This document shows, piece after piece, positions 13,385 to 22,227 of a DNA stretch of 64,000 nt (positions are counted from its first letter, which is position 1; each line of letters starts with the position of its first letter). This DNA is from Hymenobacter psychrotolerans DSM 18569 (GTDB taxonomy: Bacteria > Bacteroidota > Bacteroidia > Cytophagales > Hymenobacteraceae). Made by a program: the position numbers and the translations under genes. The stretch lies in contig NZ_FRAS01000004.1 of the NCBI RefSeq assembly GCF_900142395.1, positions 1 through 64,000 of the forward strand, given 5' to 3'. The notes under the pieces were generated by a model. The model saw nothing but the letters and a program-made list of their open reading frames with translations, was not told the origin of the DNA and did not search any database.

Positions 13385-14680
13385 ATGCGCTACGGCCGTA
13401 TTGCCCCCGAGCTTTTCACTGAAAACCGCCGCCGCTTCCGCGAGCAGCTGCCGCCCGCCTCACTGGCCATCTTCCACTCCAACGACGTGATGCCGACCAA
13501 CGCCGACGGCACCATGGCGTTCCGGCAAAACAACGACCTGTTCTACCTCTCCGGCGTCGATCAGGAAGAAAGCATCCTCGTCATCTTCCCCGATGCGGTG
13601 CTGCCGCAGTACCGCGAAATCCTGTTCCTGAAAGAAACCTCCGAGCATATTCTGGTGTGGGAAGGCTACAAGCTCACCAAGGAGCAGGCCCGTGAGCAGT
13701 CCGGCGTGCCTACCATTATGTGGCTGGAGTCGTTTAAGAGCGTTCTGCCGGCCTTGATGAACGAGGCCGAAAACGTGTTCCTCAACTCCAACGAGCACAT
13801 CCGGGCCGTGGTGGAAGTAGAAACCCGCGACGCCCGCTTTATCAAGTGGATTAAGGAGGCCTACCCGCTGCACACCTACCGCCGCGTAGCCCCCATCATG
13901 CACCACCTGCGCGCCATTAAGAGTGCCGAGGAAATCCGGCTGATGCAGAAGGCCGCCGACATCACCGGCGACGCTTTCCGCCGCCTGCTGGGCTTCGTGA
14001 AGCCGGGCGTGATGGAATATGAGATTGAGGCCGAAATCTTCCACGAGTTTCTGCGCCAGGGCTCCCGCGGCCCGGCCTACGGCAGCATCATTGCCTCCGG
14101 GGCCAACGCCTGCATTCTGCACTACGTGAGCAACGACCGGGAATGCAAGGACGGCGACGTGATGCTGCTCGATTTCGGGGCCGAATACGCCAACTACGCC
14201 GCCGACCTGTCGCGCAGCATCCCCGTGAACGGCCAGTTCACGAAGCGCCAGCGCGACGTGTACGAAGCTGTGCTGCGCGTGATGAAGTATGCTACTTCGC
14301 AGCTCGTGGCGGGCAACAGCATTGAGGAGTACCATGCCGGCGTGGGCCGCTTCATGGAGCAGGAGCTGATTAAGCTGGACCTGCTGAATGAGCAGGACGT
14401 GAAAAACCAGGACCCGGCCGCGCCGCTCTACAAAAAGTACTTCATGCACGGCACCTCGCACTACCTCGGCCTCGATGTGCACGATGTGGGCGCCAAGTAC
14501 CGCGTGTTCGAGCCGGGCATGGTGTATACCTGCGAGCCGGGCATCTATATCCGCGAGGAAGGCCTCGGTATCCGCCTCGAAAACGACATTCTCATCACCA
14601 AAACCGGCAACGACGACCTGATGAAGAATATTCCGCTCGAAGCCGACGACATTGAGCGCCTGATGCGCGCCGGCCGCTAG
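13385..14680 (+). CDS. pepP: Xaa-Pro aminopeptidase (aminopeptidase P)
   Basis: 431 residues, a normal length. The N-terminal creatinase-like domain (MRYGRIAPELFTENRRRF ... FYLSGVDQEESILVIFPDA) is followed by a pita-bread metallopeptidase fold. Metal ligands are visible: LLDFGAEYANYAADLSRSIP (two Asp), HGTSHYLGLDVHDVG (His), CEPGIYI (Glu) and GIRLENDILIT (Glu). The enzyme removes an N-terminal residue preceding proline, usually with two Mn ions, in the cytoplasm. It is followed by a strong terminator at 14704, so it probably ends its transcript. Confidence 0.95.
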   Translation: MRYGRIAPELFTENRRRFREQLPPASLAIFHSNDVMPTNADGTMAFRQNNDLFYLSGVDQEESILVIFPDAVLPQYREILFLKETSEHILVWEGYKLTKEQAREQSGVPTIMWLESFKSVLPALMNEAENVFLNSNEHIRAVVEVETRDARFIKWIKEAYPLHTYRRVAPIMHHLRAIKSAEEIRLMQKAADITGDAFRRLLGFVKPGVMEYEIEAEIFHEFLRQGSRGPAYGSIIASGANACILHYVSNDRECKDGDVMLLDFGAEYANYAADLSRSIPVNGQFTKRQRDVYEAVLRVMKYATSQLVAGNSIEEYHAGVGRFMEQELIKLDLLNEQDVKNQDPAAPLYKKYFMHGTSHYLGLDVHDVGAKYRVFEPGMVYTCEPGIYIREEGLGIRLENDILITKTGNDDLMKNIPLEADDIERLMRAGR

Positions 14681-14703
14681 GGCCCGCCGAACTACCGACC
14701 AGC

Positions 14704-14737
14704 AAAAAGCCGCTTGATTGACTCAAGCGGCTTTTTT
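14704..14737 (+). terminator. Rho-independent terminator after pepP
   Basis: A stem AAGCCGCTTGA / TCAAGCGGCTT with flanking A and T runs, 24 bp past the pepP stop. Confidence 0.9.
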
Positions 14738-15012
14738 GTTGTATTCACTGAGGATTTTTCGGGCAGCCAATCGGGCCGGTGCGTGTGGCTATGGCGGCCG
14801 GCTTTTTCGCAGCTCAGCAGTTGGGAATCAGCCGGCAACCGTGGCTGCGCGAAGTGCCTGAGAAGCGGAATAGTGCAGTTTGGCTGACCACCGCAGAAAT
14901 ACTACACAGTAACTTTCTGGCTGCTCAGGGGGTATAGGATGCTACTTTCGGGCGACTTTGCCTACTCAGGCAGGTTCCGCCGCGAAGTTTCTGTTCACCA
15001 AAACTTCTGGTT
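14738..15012. other. Intergenic region upstream of the first OmpA gene
   Basis: No gene seen. A near-consensus -7 box, TACTTTCG (14943-14950, one mismatch to TAnnTTTG), lies about 63 bases before the ATG at 15013 and may drive the OmpA gene. Confidence 0.4.
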
Positions 15013-16494
15013 ATGAGAAACCTCTTAACTCCCACTTTAGCTCTGGGACTGACGCTGCTGGCCGCAGCCCCAAAAGGGCATGCTCAAACGGCTGACCGCA
15101 AAACCGCTATCAGCCTCTACGGCAGCGCGTACCAGTATAAAGGCAACTTCGGCTCCAACTTCTGGAAATGGGGCGACAACAACTACGGTCCCGGCATCAG
15201 CATCAACCGTTACCTCACGCCGGGCCTGGACCTGGGCCTGAGCGGGGCGTACGTGGAGCTGAAAAGCACGCCCGAGCAAAGTGCCTCGCGCTTCGGCTCC
15301 AATTTCAACACCAACATCGTCAACGTGAACCTGGCCCTCAAGCTTAAGCTGAACAATGGCTGGGCACTGAAAGAGGATGCCGTGATTCAGCCCTATCTGC
15401 TGGCCGCCCCGGGCTGGGCCTTCACCAGCCGCGAAGGTTCGTTTAACAGCAATGGCACCAGCACCAACCTGGCCGAAGACAAAAGCTACTTCGACCTGTT
15501 TGGCGCCGCCGGTATCAACTTCCGCGTGAGCGACGCCGTCGGCATTTTCGTGCAGACCGGCCAGCACGTTCCGCTGAAAGCCAACCTCGACGGCGACCCT
15601 ACCCGCGACAACGACGCCTGGGATGACCGGTATCTGCAGCACACGGCCGGGGTTACCATTGCCTTCGGCAAAGCCAAGGACGAAGACGGTGACGGTGTAC
15701 CCGACCGCAAAGACAAATGCCCCAGCACGCCCGCCGGCGTAGCCGTGGACGAGAAAGGCTGCCCGCTTGATGGCGACGGCGACGGTGTTCCGGATTACCA
15801 GGACCAGTGCCCCACCGAAGCCGGCACGGCTGCCCTCAACGGCTGCCCCGACCGTGACAATGACGGCGTAGCCGACAAAGACGACGAGTGCCCCGACCAG
15901 GCCGGCACAGCTGCTCTGCGCGGCTGCCCCGATACGGACGGTGACGGCGTAGCCGACAAAAACGACAAGTGCCCCGATACTCCGCGCGGTACGCAGGTAG
16001 ATGCCAACGGCTGCCCGCTGGTGCTCGACTCGGATAACGATGGTGTGAAAGACGACGTGGACAAGTGCCCCGATACGCCCGCTAACACCCGCGTAGATGC
16101 CAACGGCTGCCCGCTGAGCATTGACCCCGCTGTGAAAGCGCTGGAGCGGCCCATCCGCTTCCAGACTAACAGCACGGTTATTACGTCCAGCTCGTATCCG
16201 GCCCTGAACAAAATGGTACAGGCCCTGAAAGACCACCCCGAGTACAGCCTGCGCGTTATCGGCCACGCCGACAGCCGTGGCACGGATGAGTACAACCAGG
16301 GCCTCTCGGAGCGTCGTGCCGGCTCGGTGAAACGCTACTTCACCGGCAAGCAGGTAGATCCGGCCCGTATCGTGACCGAAGGACGTGGCGAAAGCCAGCC
16401 TGCTGCTCCGAACACGTCTTCCAAGAACATGAGCCAGAACCGTCGGGTAGAATTCAAGTTTGAGTTCTTCATTCCCGGCAACCCGCAGCCCTAA
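15013..16494 (+). CDS. OmpA-family outer-membrane protein with TSP3 repeats
   Basis: 493 residues. A signal peptide ends at GHAQ (about residue 25). Residues about 30-215 form a small beta-barrel (TAISLYGSAYQYKGNFGS ... LQHTAGVTIAFGK). About 220-370 hold thrombospondin type 3 calcium-binding repeats (DEDGDGVPDRKDKCPSTPAG and similar), each with paired Asp residues and Cys-Pro. The last ~115 residues are an OmpA-like peptidoglycan-binding domain (SLRVIGHADSRGTDEYNQGL, SERRAGSVKRYF, NRRVEFKFEF). It links the outer membrane to the cell wall. The downstream gene is a close paralogue, evidently from tandem duplication. Terminator at 16513. Confidence 0.93.
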   Translation: MRNLLTPTLALGLTLLAAAPKGHAQTADRKTAISLYGSAYQYKGNFGSNFWKWGDNNYGPGISINRYLTPGLDLGLSGAYVELKSTPEQSASRFGSNFNTNIVNVNLALKLKLNNGWALKEDAVIQPYLLAAPGWAFTSREGSFNSNGTSTNLAEDKSYFDLFGAAGINFRVSDAVGIFVQTGQHVPLKANLDGDPTRDNDAWDDRYLQHTAGVTIAFGKAKDEDGDGVPDRKDKCPSTPAGVAVDEKGCPLDGDGDGVPDYQDQCPTEAGTAALNGCPDRDNDGVADKDDECPDQAGTAALRGCPDTDGDGVADKNDKCPDTPRGTQVDANGCPLVLDSDNDGVKDDVDKCPDTPANTRVDANGCPLSIDPAVKALERPIRFQTNSTVITSSSYPALNKMVQALKDHPEYSLRVIGHADSRGTDEYNQGLSERRAGSVKRYFTGKQVDPARIVTEGRGESQPAAPNTSSKNMSQNRRVEFKFEFFIPGNPQP

Positions 16495-16512
16495 TAAGCT
16501 CGGCGTTCTTTA

Positions 16513-16548
16513 GAAAAAGCGGCAGACCTCACGGTTTGCCGCTTTTTC
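16513..16548 (+). terminator. Rho-independent terminator after the first OmpA gene
   Basis: GAAAAAGCGGCA / TGCCGCTTTTTC stem with a T-rich tail, 18 bp past the stop. Confidence 0.9.
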
Positions 16549-16757
16549 TTTTTCTGGGGCTCAAACAGGTGCCGGCAGTTTCCAGCGCGGACTGAGCTAC
16601 AGAGGCATACTGCGTTCCAATAGCTGGCAAGGGCTATATGCGAAAAATAGAATCCCGCTTAAACACAACCTTACCGCACCGGAGAAAGTATAGCACCCCG
16701 TACTGAACGCAGGCATGAGCTAAGCCAAAGGCAGTATTTCCACACACACTTTCAATT

Positions 16758-18344
16758 ATGAAACACCTTCTAACCACCAGTGCCGCCCTGGGTATGCTGC
16801 TATTTGCGGCTGCCCCAGCGCAGGCCCAGACCGCCGATAAGAAGACGGCCATCAGCCTCTACGGCAGTGCCTACCAGTATAAAGGCAACTTTGGCACGAA
16901 CTACTGGGACTGGACTTCCAACAACTACGGCCCCGGTATCACGTTCAGCCGCTACCTCACGCCGGGCCTGGACCTGGGCCTGAGCGGCGCCTATGTGGAG
17001 CTGAAAAGCACGCCCGAGCAAAGTGCCTCGCGCTTCGGCTCCAACTTTAACACCAACATCGTCAACGTAAACCTGGCCCTCAAGCTCAAGCTGAATAATG
17101 GCTGGGCTTTCAAGGAAGACGCGTTTATCCAGCCGTATCTGCTGGCCGCCCCGGGTTGGGCTTTCACCAGCCGCGAAGGCAGCTACAACCAGAACGGCAC
17201 CAGCACCAACTTGGCTGAGGACAAGAGCTATTTCGACCTGTTCGGGGCCGCCGGTATCAACTTCCGGCTTGCGGATGGCGTTGGCCTGTTCATCCAGACC
17301 GGCCAGCACATCCCGCTGAAAGCTAACCTCGATGGTGTTCCTGTACGCGACAATGATGCCTGGGACGACCGGTATCTGCAGCACACGGCCGGTCTGACCG
17401 TGGCCTTCGGTAAGATGAAAGACGAAGATGGCGACGGTGTTTCGGACCGCAAAGACAAATGCCCCGGCACGCCGGCCGGCGTAGCCGTGGATGCCAACGG
17501 TTGCCCGCTTGACGGCGACGGCGACGGTGTGCCGGACTACCAGGACAAATGCCCCACCGAAAAGGGCCTGGCGGCGCTGGAAGGCTGCCCCGACCGTGAC
17601 GGTGACGGTGTGCGCGACGGCGACGACAAATGCCCCGATACTCCCGGCAAAGCAGAGCTGCAAGGCTGCCCCGATGCGGACGGTGACGGTGTGACCGATG
17701 CCGACGACAAGTGCCCCAACACGCCTGCCGGTGTAGCAGTAGATGCCAGCGGCTGCCCCCTCGACCGTGACGGCGACGGTGTTCCGGATTACCAGGACCG
17801 CTGCCCCAACCGCCCGGGCCCAGCCTCGAACAAAGGCTGCCCGGAGATGAAAGTAGAAGAGAAGAAGAAGCTCCAGGAAGCCACCAAGTTCATCCAGTTC
17901 GAGTTCGACAAAGCTACGCTGAAGCCGGTTTCGTTCCCGACCCTGAACGGCCTGGTAGAAATCCTGAACGCCTACCCCGACTACTCGCTCGGCATTTCGG
18001 CCCACGCTGACAGCAAAGGCGACGATGCCTACAACCTGCGCCTGTCGGACGAGCGCGCTGCTTCGGCCCGCACCTACATGCTGAGCAAAGGCATTCCGGC
18101 CGACCGTATCGTGTCGCACGGCTACGGCGAAACCAAGCCGATTGCCGACAACGCTACCGAAGCCGGCCGGGCTATCAACCGTCGCGTAGAGTTCGACGTG
18201 TATCTGCCCGGCGACCCGAACCCTGCCGAGACCAAGTACGGAGTAGCCCCCGAAATTCCGGCTGCTCCCGTCAAGAAAGCGGCTCCGGCCAAAGCGCCCG
18301 TGAAGAAGGCTCCCGCCAAGAAAGCCGCTCCGCGCAAGCGCTAA
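16758..18344 (+). CDS. OmpA/TSP3 outer-membrane protein with Lys-Ala-Pro tail, tandem paralogue
   Basis: 528 residues. Signal peptide MKHLLTTSAALGMLLFAAAP to AQAQ. The barrel domain is nearly identical to the upstream gene (LSGAYVELKSTPEQSASRFG, LAEDKSYFDLFGAAGINFR), followed by five or more TSP3 repeats and an OmpA peptidoglycan-binding domain (LGISAHADSKGDDAYNLRLS, RAINRRVEFDVYLPG). Unlike its neighbour it carries a ~40-residue C-terminal tail dominated by Lys, Ala and Pro (APVKKAAPAKAPVKKAPAKK). This resembles histone H1-like tails and is odd for an envelope protein; electrostatic binding to teichoic-like polymers, LPS or peptidoglycan is one possibility (inference). Confidence 0.92.
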   Translation: MKHLLTTSAALGMLLFAAAPAQAQTADKKTAISLYGSAYQYKGNFGTNYWDWTSNNYGPGITFSRYLTPGLDLGLSGAYVELKSTPEQSASRFGSNFNTNIVNVNLALKLKLNNGWAFKEDAFIQPYLLAAPGWAFTSREGSYNQNGTSTNLAEDKSYFDLFGAAGINFRLADGVGLFIQTGQHIPLKANLDGVPVRDNDAWDDRYLQHTAGLTVAFGKMKDEDGDGVSDRKDKCPGTPAGVAVDANGCPLDGDGDGVPDYQDKCPTEKGLAALEGCPDRDGDGVRDGDDKCPDTPGKAELQGCPDADGDGVTDADDKCPNTPAGVAVDASGCPLDRDGDGVPDYQDRCPNRPGPASNKGCPEMKVEEKKKLQEATKFIQFEFDKATLKPVSFPTLNGLVEILNAYPDYSLGISAHADSKGDDAYNLRLSDERAASARTYMLSKGIPADRIVSHGYGETKPIADNATEAGRAINRRVEFDVYLPGDPNPAETKYGVAPEIPAAPVKKAAPAKAPVKKAPAKKAAPRKR

Positions 18345-18370
18345 GCTTTCTTCGGCCAACGCCTAATACC

Positions 18371-18405
18371 AAAAGCAGCCTGCTCCCTGAGCAGGCTGCT
18401 TTTTT
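18371..18405 (+). terminator. Rho-independent terminator after the second OmpA gene
   Basis: AAAAGCAGCCTGCTC / GAGCAGGCTGCTTTTTT stem-loop with a T-tract, 27 bp past the stop. Confidence 0.92.
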
Positions 18406-18513
18406 GTGTCTGTCAGAGTGCCTGGAAGAAAGGTCCTTTCCAAGCTCGGCTGCCGTCTGCTCCATCCGGCACAACGCCATCTTCCTGATTAAAGAGGGCG
18501 CAGCTTGGTTATG

Positions 18514-18610
18514 TGTCATCGTGAGCGAAGCGAAGGACCTTTTCACGCTAGCACTAAGTCTGCTCATCTGCTCAACCGTGAGAAGGTCCTTCGCTGCACT
18601 CAGGATGACA
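18514..18610. repeat. Long imperfect palindrome (family A)
   Basis: Arms at 18514-18543 and 18583-18610: TGTCATCGTGAGCGAAGCGA and AGGACC on the left, GGTCCTTCGCTGCACTCAGG and ATGACA on the right. It lies between convergent genes, flanked by terminators at 18371 and 18649. Confidence 0.85.
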
Positions 18611-18648
18611 AGCACGAAGGAAGACTCTGGACAGCTTTACCCACATAA

Positions 18649-18680
18649 GAAAGGCCGCTCCCGGAGGAAGCGGCCTTTCT
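18649..18680. terminator. Bidirectional terminator between convergent genes
   Basis: AGAAAGGCCGCT / AGCGGCCTTTCT stem with A and T flanks. Probably serves the DUF4252-like gene on the minus strand (stop at 18705). Confidence 0.8.
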
Positions 18681-18704
18681 TACTACCATGAGGCGAATAC
18701 CTTT

Positions 18705-19253
18705 CTACTTGGTCATATCCGCTACGTTGGGCAGGACCTTGATGAGCTGAGCCAATTGCCCCTGCGTGAAGTTGCCGCCAATAGACATAAGCATAAACGA
18801 GTCGGGGACGCCGGAAACGGTGCTGGTGGCTACCACTTCCGTCACTCGGTCGCCTTGCTGGCGGGTGGCGTAGCGCACGTTGCCGCTGCCGGTGGTCAGG
18901 GGCGTGTACCGCTCATTAGAAAGCAGTCCGTTTACCTCGCTCACCAGCCCCTCAGCTACCAGCTTCTCGGCGCTGCCGCTGGTGGGTGCAAACGTCAGCA
19001 CCCGGAAGCTGCGCACCGACGACAAGGCCTGCGTCAGGTCGTTTTCGCCGCCCAGGCTGCCGAGGCGGCCCAGCAGAATGCGGGTAGTAAGGCCGGCGCT
19101 CCAGTCGGTGGCTTTAAAGCCGGAGCGGTTCTCGTACTTGTTGAAAAACTCCGCTACTGTGCGGGCCGGGTTGCCGGGGCCGGAAGCGCGGCAGCCCGCG
19201 AGCAGCAGCAACGCCACCAGCGGCAGCCACATAAACGTGCGAATTCTCATCAT
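18705..19253 (-). CDS. DUF4252-like lipoprotein
   Basis: 182 residues from the ATG at 19253 (a second ATG follows directly). MMRIRTFMWLPLVALLLLAG with LLAGC is a lipobox. The mature part (FFNKYENRSGFKATDWSAGL ... FMLMSIGGNFTQGQLAQLIK) resembles the DUF4252 family, small Bacteroidota lipoproteins of unknown function. FMLMSIGGNF is characteristic of the C-terminal strand. No enzyme motif. The next gene upstream on the strand (19442-21040) encodes another exported protein; the gap of about 190 bp has only a weak hairpin. Confidence 0.75.
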   Translation of the reverse strand: MMRIRTFMWLPLVALLLLAGCRASGPGNPARTVAEFFNKYENRSGFKATDWSAGLTTRILLGRLGSLGGENDLTQALSSVRSFRVLTFAPTSGSAEKLVAEGLVSEVNGLLSNERYTPLTTGSGNVRYATRQQGDRVTEVVATSTVSGVPDSFMLMSIGGNFTQGQLAQLIKVLPNVADMTK

Positions 19254-19441
19254 GGCAATAGGAAAAAAAGAGGGTGAGAGATGGAACAGCCGATAAGGAA
19301 GCGGCAAGTTGAAGGATTAAACGCTGTTTTCAGCAGTATGGCTGTCCTCAACCCGGGCTCATCTCCTTCTTCTCTCATAATCGGCTCCTGCAGCAGCCGA
19401 GCGACTAGCACCGTAAGCCGGTCCGGCTAGTCCCTGTCTTC

Positions 19442-21040
19442 CTACTCAAACCCAATGGCATTCAGGAAAAAAACCTCCCGGTTGGGAGCATGGTCGGCGC
19501 GCACGTTCTGGTAGCCAAAGGCCAGCAGGCGGTTGCCATACCACGCCACGAGGCCTTCGTTGCTGGTGGAAGTGGCCTTTTCCTTGGCAGTTGGCAGCGA
19601 CGACGTTTGCAGGTTCACGTGCAGGTCGTTGGGGGAAGGCGCCGTCCGGTCAATAATCTTGTAGTTCAGCTTGTCGTCGGTGAGGTAGGCAATAGCCAGC
19701 CGGCGGCCGTCCGGCAGCGGGCACAGCCGCACCGTTTCGGACAAGGTGTAGCGTACCACGTCTTTCAGCACGAACGTATTGTCCCATAAGAGGTTGCCGC
19801 GCTTGTCGAAGCCACAGACCAGCGCGTGCGTAATGCGGTAGCCGTCGTAGTTCCGGTTGCCGCGCGCCCAGTTGGGGTTGCCGTAGCCTGGGTAATAGTA
19901 GGGGTTGTACACGCGGGTCGGCCCGTACACGCCACCATACCAGTTGTTGCGGTAATAAGGATAATACACTTCAGCTACCATCACGTAGCCATCCTCAAAC
20001 GGAATCAGGTCGTGGATGAGGGTGCGGTAGCGCAGGCGCAGTACCCGGTCGGCGGCGCGCAGCTTTTCGCTTTTCTGCTGCAGGCGCCGGGCCCGGCCGG
20101 GGCTCATGAAGTCGAAGAAATGCTTGAGGTTGGCGAAGTCGTAGAAGCGCAGCGAGCGGCGCGAGCCGGTGGGCGTCACGCCCGCCGAGAGGTCGGCCGC
20201 GAACAGGCCCTGCGAGAAGCGCGGGTCGCGCAGGGTGTAGGTGCCGGCCAGCAGCCGCCCCGCCGCCGAGTCGGCCGCCGGACTGATCTGGGCCGAAATC
20301 AGGCCCCGCTCACTTTCGGCCTGCACAAACTCAGAGCGCAGCAGCATGCCCCGCGCCGACAGCTGCTTGAGTTGCAGGCGTGCCTTGTAGCCGTTGGTCT
20401 GGCTCATCACAAACTCGGCCCGCTTGGCCGCCGAATCGGCCAGGAAAGAAAGCTGGGCGGGCAGTGGCTCGTATACCGAGGGCAGAAACTGATGCTTGCC
20501 GGTGCTCAGGTCGAGCAGCAGCACAGTCAGGTGGTTGTCTACCAGCACCGTCACGAACAGGTTGCCGCCCAGCGCTTTCAGGTCGTAGATGTCGCGCGTC
20601 AGCTTGGTATCGAACTCATAGGTGCGTACCCGCTTGCCCGTCGCATCTACGCTGGCCGCCCACAGCCGGTCCTGCGTGTAGTCGGACTGAAACAGCACGT
20701 AGTTGGAAGTGCCTTCGGCGCAGATGGCCTGAAAATCAAACTCCCGGGGCACGGGCAGCAGCACATTCCAGAGGGGCTGCAGGCGGTAGTCGTATTTCTG
20801 CAGACTGAAAGTGTCGTGGCGAATGCCGGGGCCATCCTGCTTCACCAGCACCACCACACTGCTGTCCTGGGCAATGGGCTGCACTTCCACCTCGCTGGAA
20901 CTGAGGTCCAGCGGCAGCTCGAGACGGGTGGCCTGGGTGGGCGTGTAGATGGCGGCCGGTTCTTTTTGCTGGGCTGCTACCGGAGCAGCAACGCCAACCG
21001 CCACAAACAGCAGGAACAGGAGCGAGGCAACGTGTTTCAT
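19442..21040 (-). CDS. Hypothetical exported protein
   Basis: 532 residues from the ATG at 21040. Signal peptide MKHVASLLFLLFVAVGVAAP to VAAQ. The body alternates short beta-strand-like segments with DxxG-type turns (YDYRLQPLWNVLLPVPREFD, YDLKALGGNLFVTVLVDNHL, HALVCGFDKRGNLLWDNTFV), which suggests a propeller-like fold. A Tyr/Gly/Asn-rich stretch (PYYRNNWYGGVYGPTRVYNP) interrupts it. I do not recognise a named family. Likely periplasmic or surface-exposed. Confidence 0.75.
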   Translation of the reverse strand: MKHVASLLFLLFVAVGVAAPVAAQQKEPAAIYTPTQATRLELPLDLSSSEVEVQPIAQDSSVVVLVKQDGPGIRHDTFSLQKYDYRLQPLWNVLLPVPREFDFQAICAEGTSNYVLFQSDYTQDRLWAASVDATGKRVRTYEFDTKLTRDIYDLKALGGNLFVTVLVDNHLTVLLLDLSTGKHQFLPSVYEPLPAQLSFLADSAAKRAEFVMSQTNGYKARLQLKQLSARGMLLRSEFVQAESERGLISAQISPAADSAAGRLLAGTYTLRDPRFSQGLFAADLSAGVTPTGSRRSLRFYDFANLKHFFDFMSPGRARRLQQKSEKLRAADRVLRLRYRTLIHDLIPFEDGYVMVAEVYYPYYRNNWYGGVYGPTRVYNPYYYPGYGNPNWARGNRNYDGYRITHALVCGFDKRGNLLWDNTFVLKDVVRYTLSETVRLCPLPDGRRLAIAYLTDDKLNYKIIDRTAPSPNDLHVNLQTSSLPTAKEKATSTSNEGLVAWYGNRLLAFGYQNVRADHAPNREVFFLNAIGFE

Positions 21041-21152
21041 AACCAAATCCGAAGGCCGATGAGGGGCTACGGGGTTCAGTAAGATACGGCGAAGCCAGCG
21101 CAATGTCATGCCCGGCCCGGGAAAATGCCCGGCTCCGGCGCTACTGTAGTGC

Positions 21153-21560
21153 TTAGGCTCCCAGCTCCAGAATGGTATCGAATTCTGCGGCCTTCAGCGG
21201 CATCACCGACAGGCGCGACTGGCGCAGCAGCCCAATCTGGCCGAGGCGCTCATCCTGCTTGATGCGAGCCAGCGAAACCGGCTGCGGCAATGCCTGCTGG
21301 GGCTTCAGGTGCACGGCCACCCAGCCGCTGTCGGCTTCGGCAGTAGCATCGGGGGCGGCCGGGGCGGCTACCTCGGCAATGCCTACCACCTGCTTTTCGC
21401 TTACGCTGTGGTAGTAGAGCACTAAGTCGCCGGGCTGCATTTGCTGCAGGAAGTTGCGGGCCTGGTAGTTGCGGACGCCGGTCCAGTCGGTGCCACCGTC
21501 GCGCAGGAAGTCGGCCCAGGAGTAGGCTTCAGGTTCGGATTTAACGAGCCAGTAATTCAA
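21153..21560 (-). CDS. EVE-domain protein (PUA-like)
   Basis: About 135 residues from the TTG at 21560 (NYWLVKSEPEAYSWADFLRD). The frame is open to 21632, but that extension lies inside a palindromic repeat and is probably not translated. EVE hallmarks are present: WLVKSEPEAYSW, WTGVRNYQARNFLQQMQPGD, VLYYHSVSEKQVVGIAEV and the C-terminal LLRQSRLSVMPL. EVE domains (as in THYN1) have a PUA-like fold thought to read modified nucleic-acid bases. The length is typical of stand-alone EVE proteins. Start-codon choice is the main uncertainty. Confidence 0.88.
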   Translation of the reverse strand: MNYWLVKSEPEAYSWADFLRDGGTDWTGVRNYQARNFLQQMQPGDLVLYYHSVSEKQVVGIAEVAAPAAPDATAEADSGWVAVHLKPQQALPQPVSLARIKQDERLGQIGLLRQSRLSVMPLKAAEFDTILELGA

Positions 21561-21655
21561 TGAGAGAAGAAGTGAGTTGAGTGATGTGGAAGAGCGAATG
21601 AAGAAATAAGCGGGACTGCTCAGGCAAGCCATTCGCTCATTCCTGCCCTCATTTT
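21561..21655. repeat. Imperfect palindrome (family B-like) between two minus-strand genes
   Basis: A 9-bp core inverted repeat GAGCGAATG (21592-21600) / CATTCGCTC (21630-21638) with weaker outer pairing of GAG-rich and CTC-rich flanks. It covers the TGA stop of the lipoprotein gene (21649-21651) and abuts the EVE start. Confidence 0.5.
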
Positions 21656-22044
21656 TCTATGCGGCGCACTTTCAGCAGGTCGTTTTCCAGCGACACTATT
21701 TCGAGCTGATAGTCAGGGTCCTTCTTGTCGTCGAGGGAGATGCGCAGAGTGTGTTCGTTTTCGGCGGTCCAGGTGCCTTTGTGGCCCTCCAGGCCATCGG
21801 TGGGGGCAATATCGAACTGCGTGAAGATGCCATTATGCTCGAAGGCAAAGCCCGTACGGCCGCGTGAGGGCGGAAAAGCATACGTATTGGGGCGGTACAC
21901 CTGCACGTCGCCCTGGTCTTCTTCGTGGGCGTGCAGCCACGTGCGCTCCAGCTGCTTGAGCTTGGCAGCGGCCTTGGTGCCGGGCCGGCAGGTGGCCGCC
22001 AGCAGCGCCACGCACAACACGGCCAAAACAGTGAACAGACGCAT
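21649..22044 (-). CDS. Small hypothetical lipoprotein
   Basis: 131 residues from the ATG at 22044. MRLFTVLAVLCVALLAATC is a signal peptide with a lipobox-like LLAATC. The mature part is charged (QLERTWLHAHEEDQGDVQVY) with a small beta-rich domain that ends LEIVSLENDLLKVRRIEK, reminiscent of the lipocalin-like single-domain lipoproteins common in Bacteroidota. No family is firmly recognised. A TACTTTTG box at 22102-22109 probably drives it. Confidence 0.7.
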   Translation of the reverse strand: MRLFTVLAVLCVALLAATCRPGTKAAAKLKQLERTWLHAHEEDQGDVQVYRPNTYAFPPSRGRTGFAFEHNGIFTQFDIAPTDGLEGHKGTWTAENEHTLRISLDDKKDPDYQLEIVSLENDLLKVRRIEK

Positions 22045-22101
22045 AGAGTACAAGGCTGAAAGGTGGAACAGGCAGCCGGCCGAAACGCCGGTGGCGGCCG
22101 G

Positions 22102-22109
22102 CAAAAGTA
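22102..22109 (-). promoter_or_regulatory. TACTTTTG -7 box of the small lipoprotein gene
   Basis: An exact TAnnTTTG match on the reverse strand, 57 bases upstream of the ATG at 22044. Confidence 0.45.
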
Positions 22110-22227
22110 GCGCCGAAACCGGCGGTATCGTATACGCAGCCACTGCGGCCGGGAGTTTTGCGCCTTCAAGCTACAACTTTGCCCGTACCTTTACCTGTCA
22201 TCCTAGTCACCCTCACGTTCTACCCCT

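Noticed and set aside
15690-17840. Regularly spaced DGDGV-encoding repeats resembling a repeat array or CRISPR
   Set aside because: They are in-frame thrombospondin type 3 repeats of the two OmpA genes, of uneven length and with coding variation; no spacer-repeat structure.
16800-18359. 519-codon open frame on the minus strand opposite the second OmpA gene
   Set aside because: A shadow frame caused by high GC content; its translation (Val/Gly/His/Ala-rich) has no domain and the plus-strand gene is certain.
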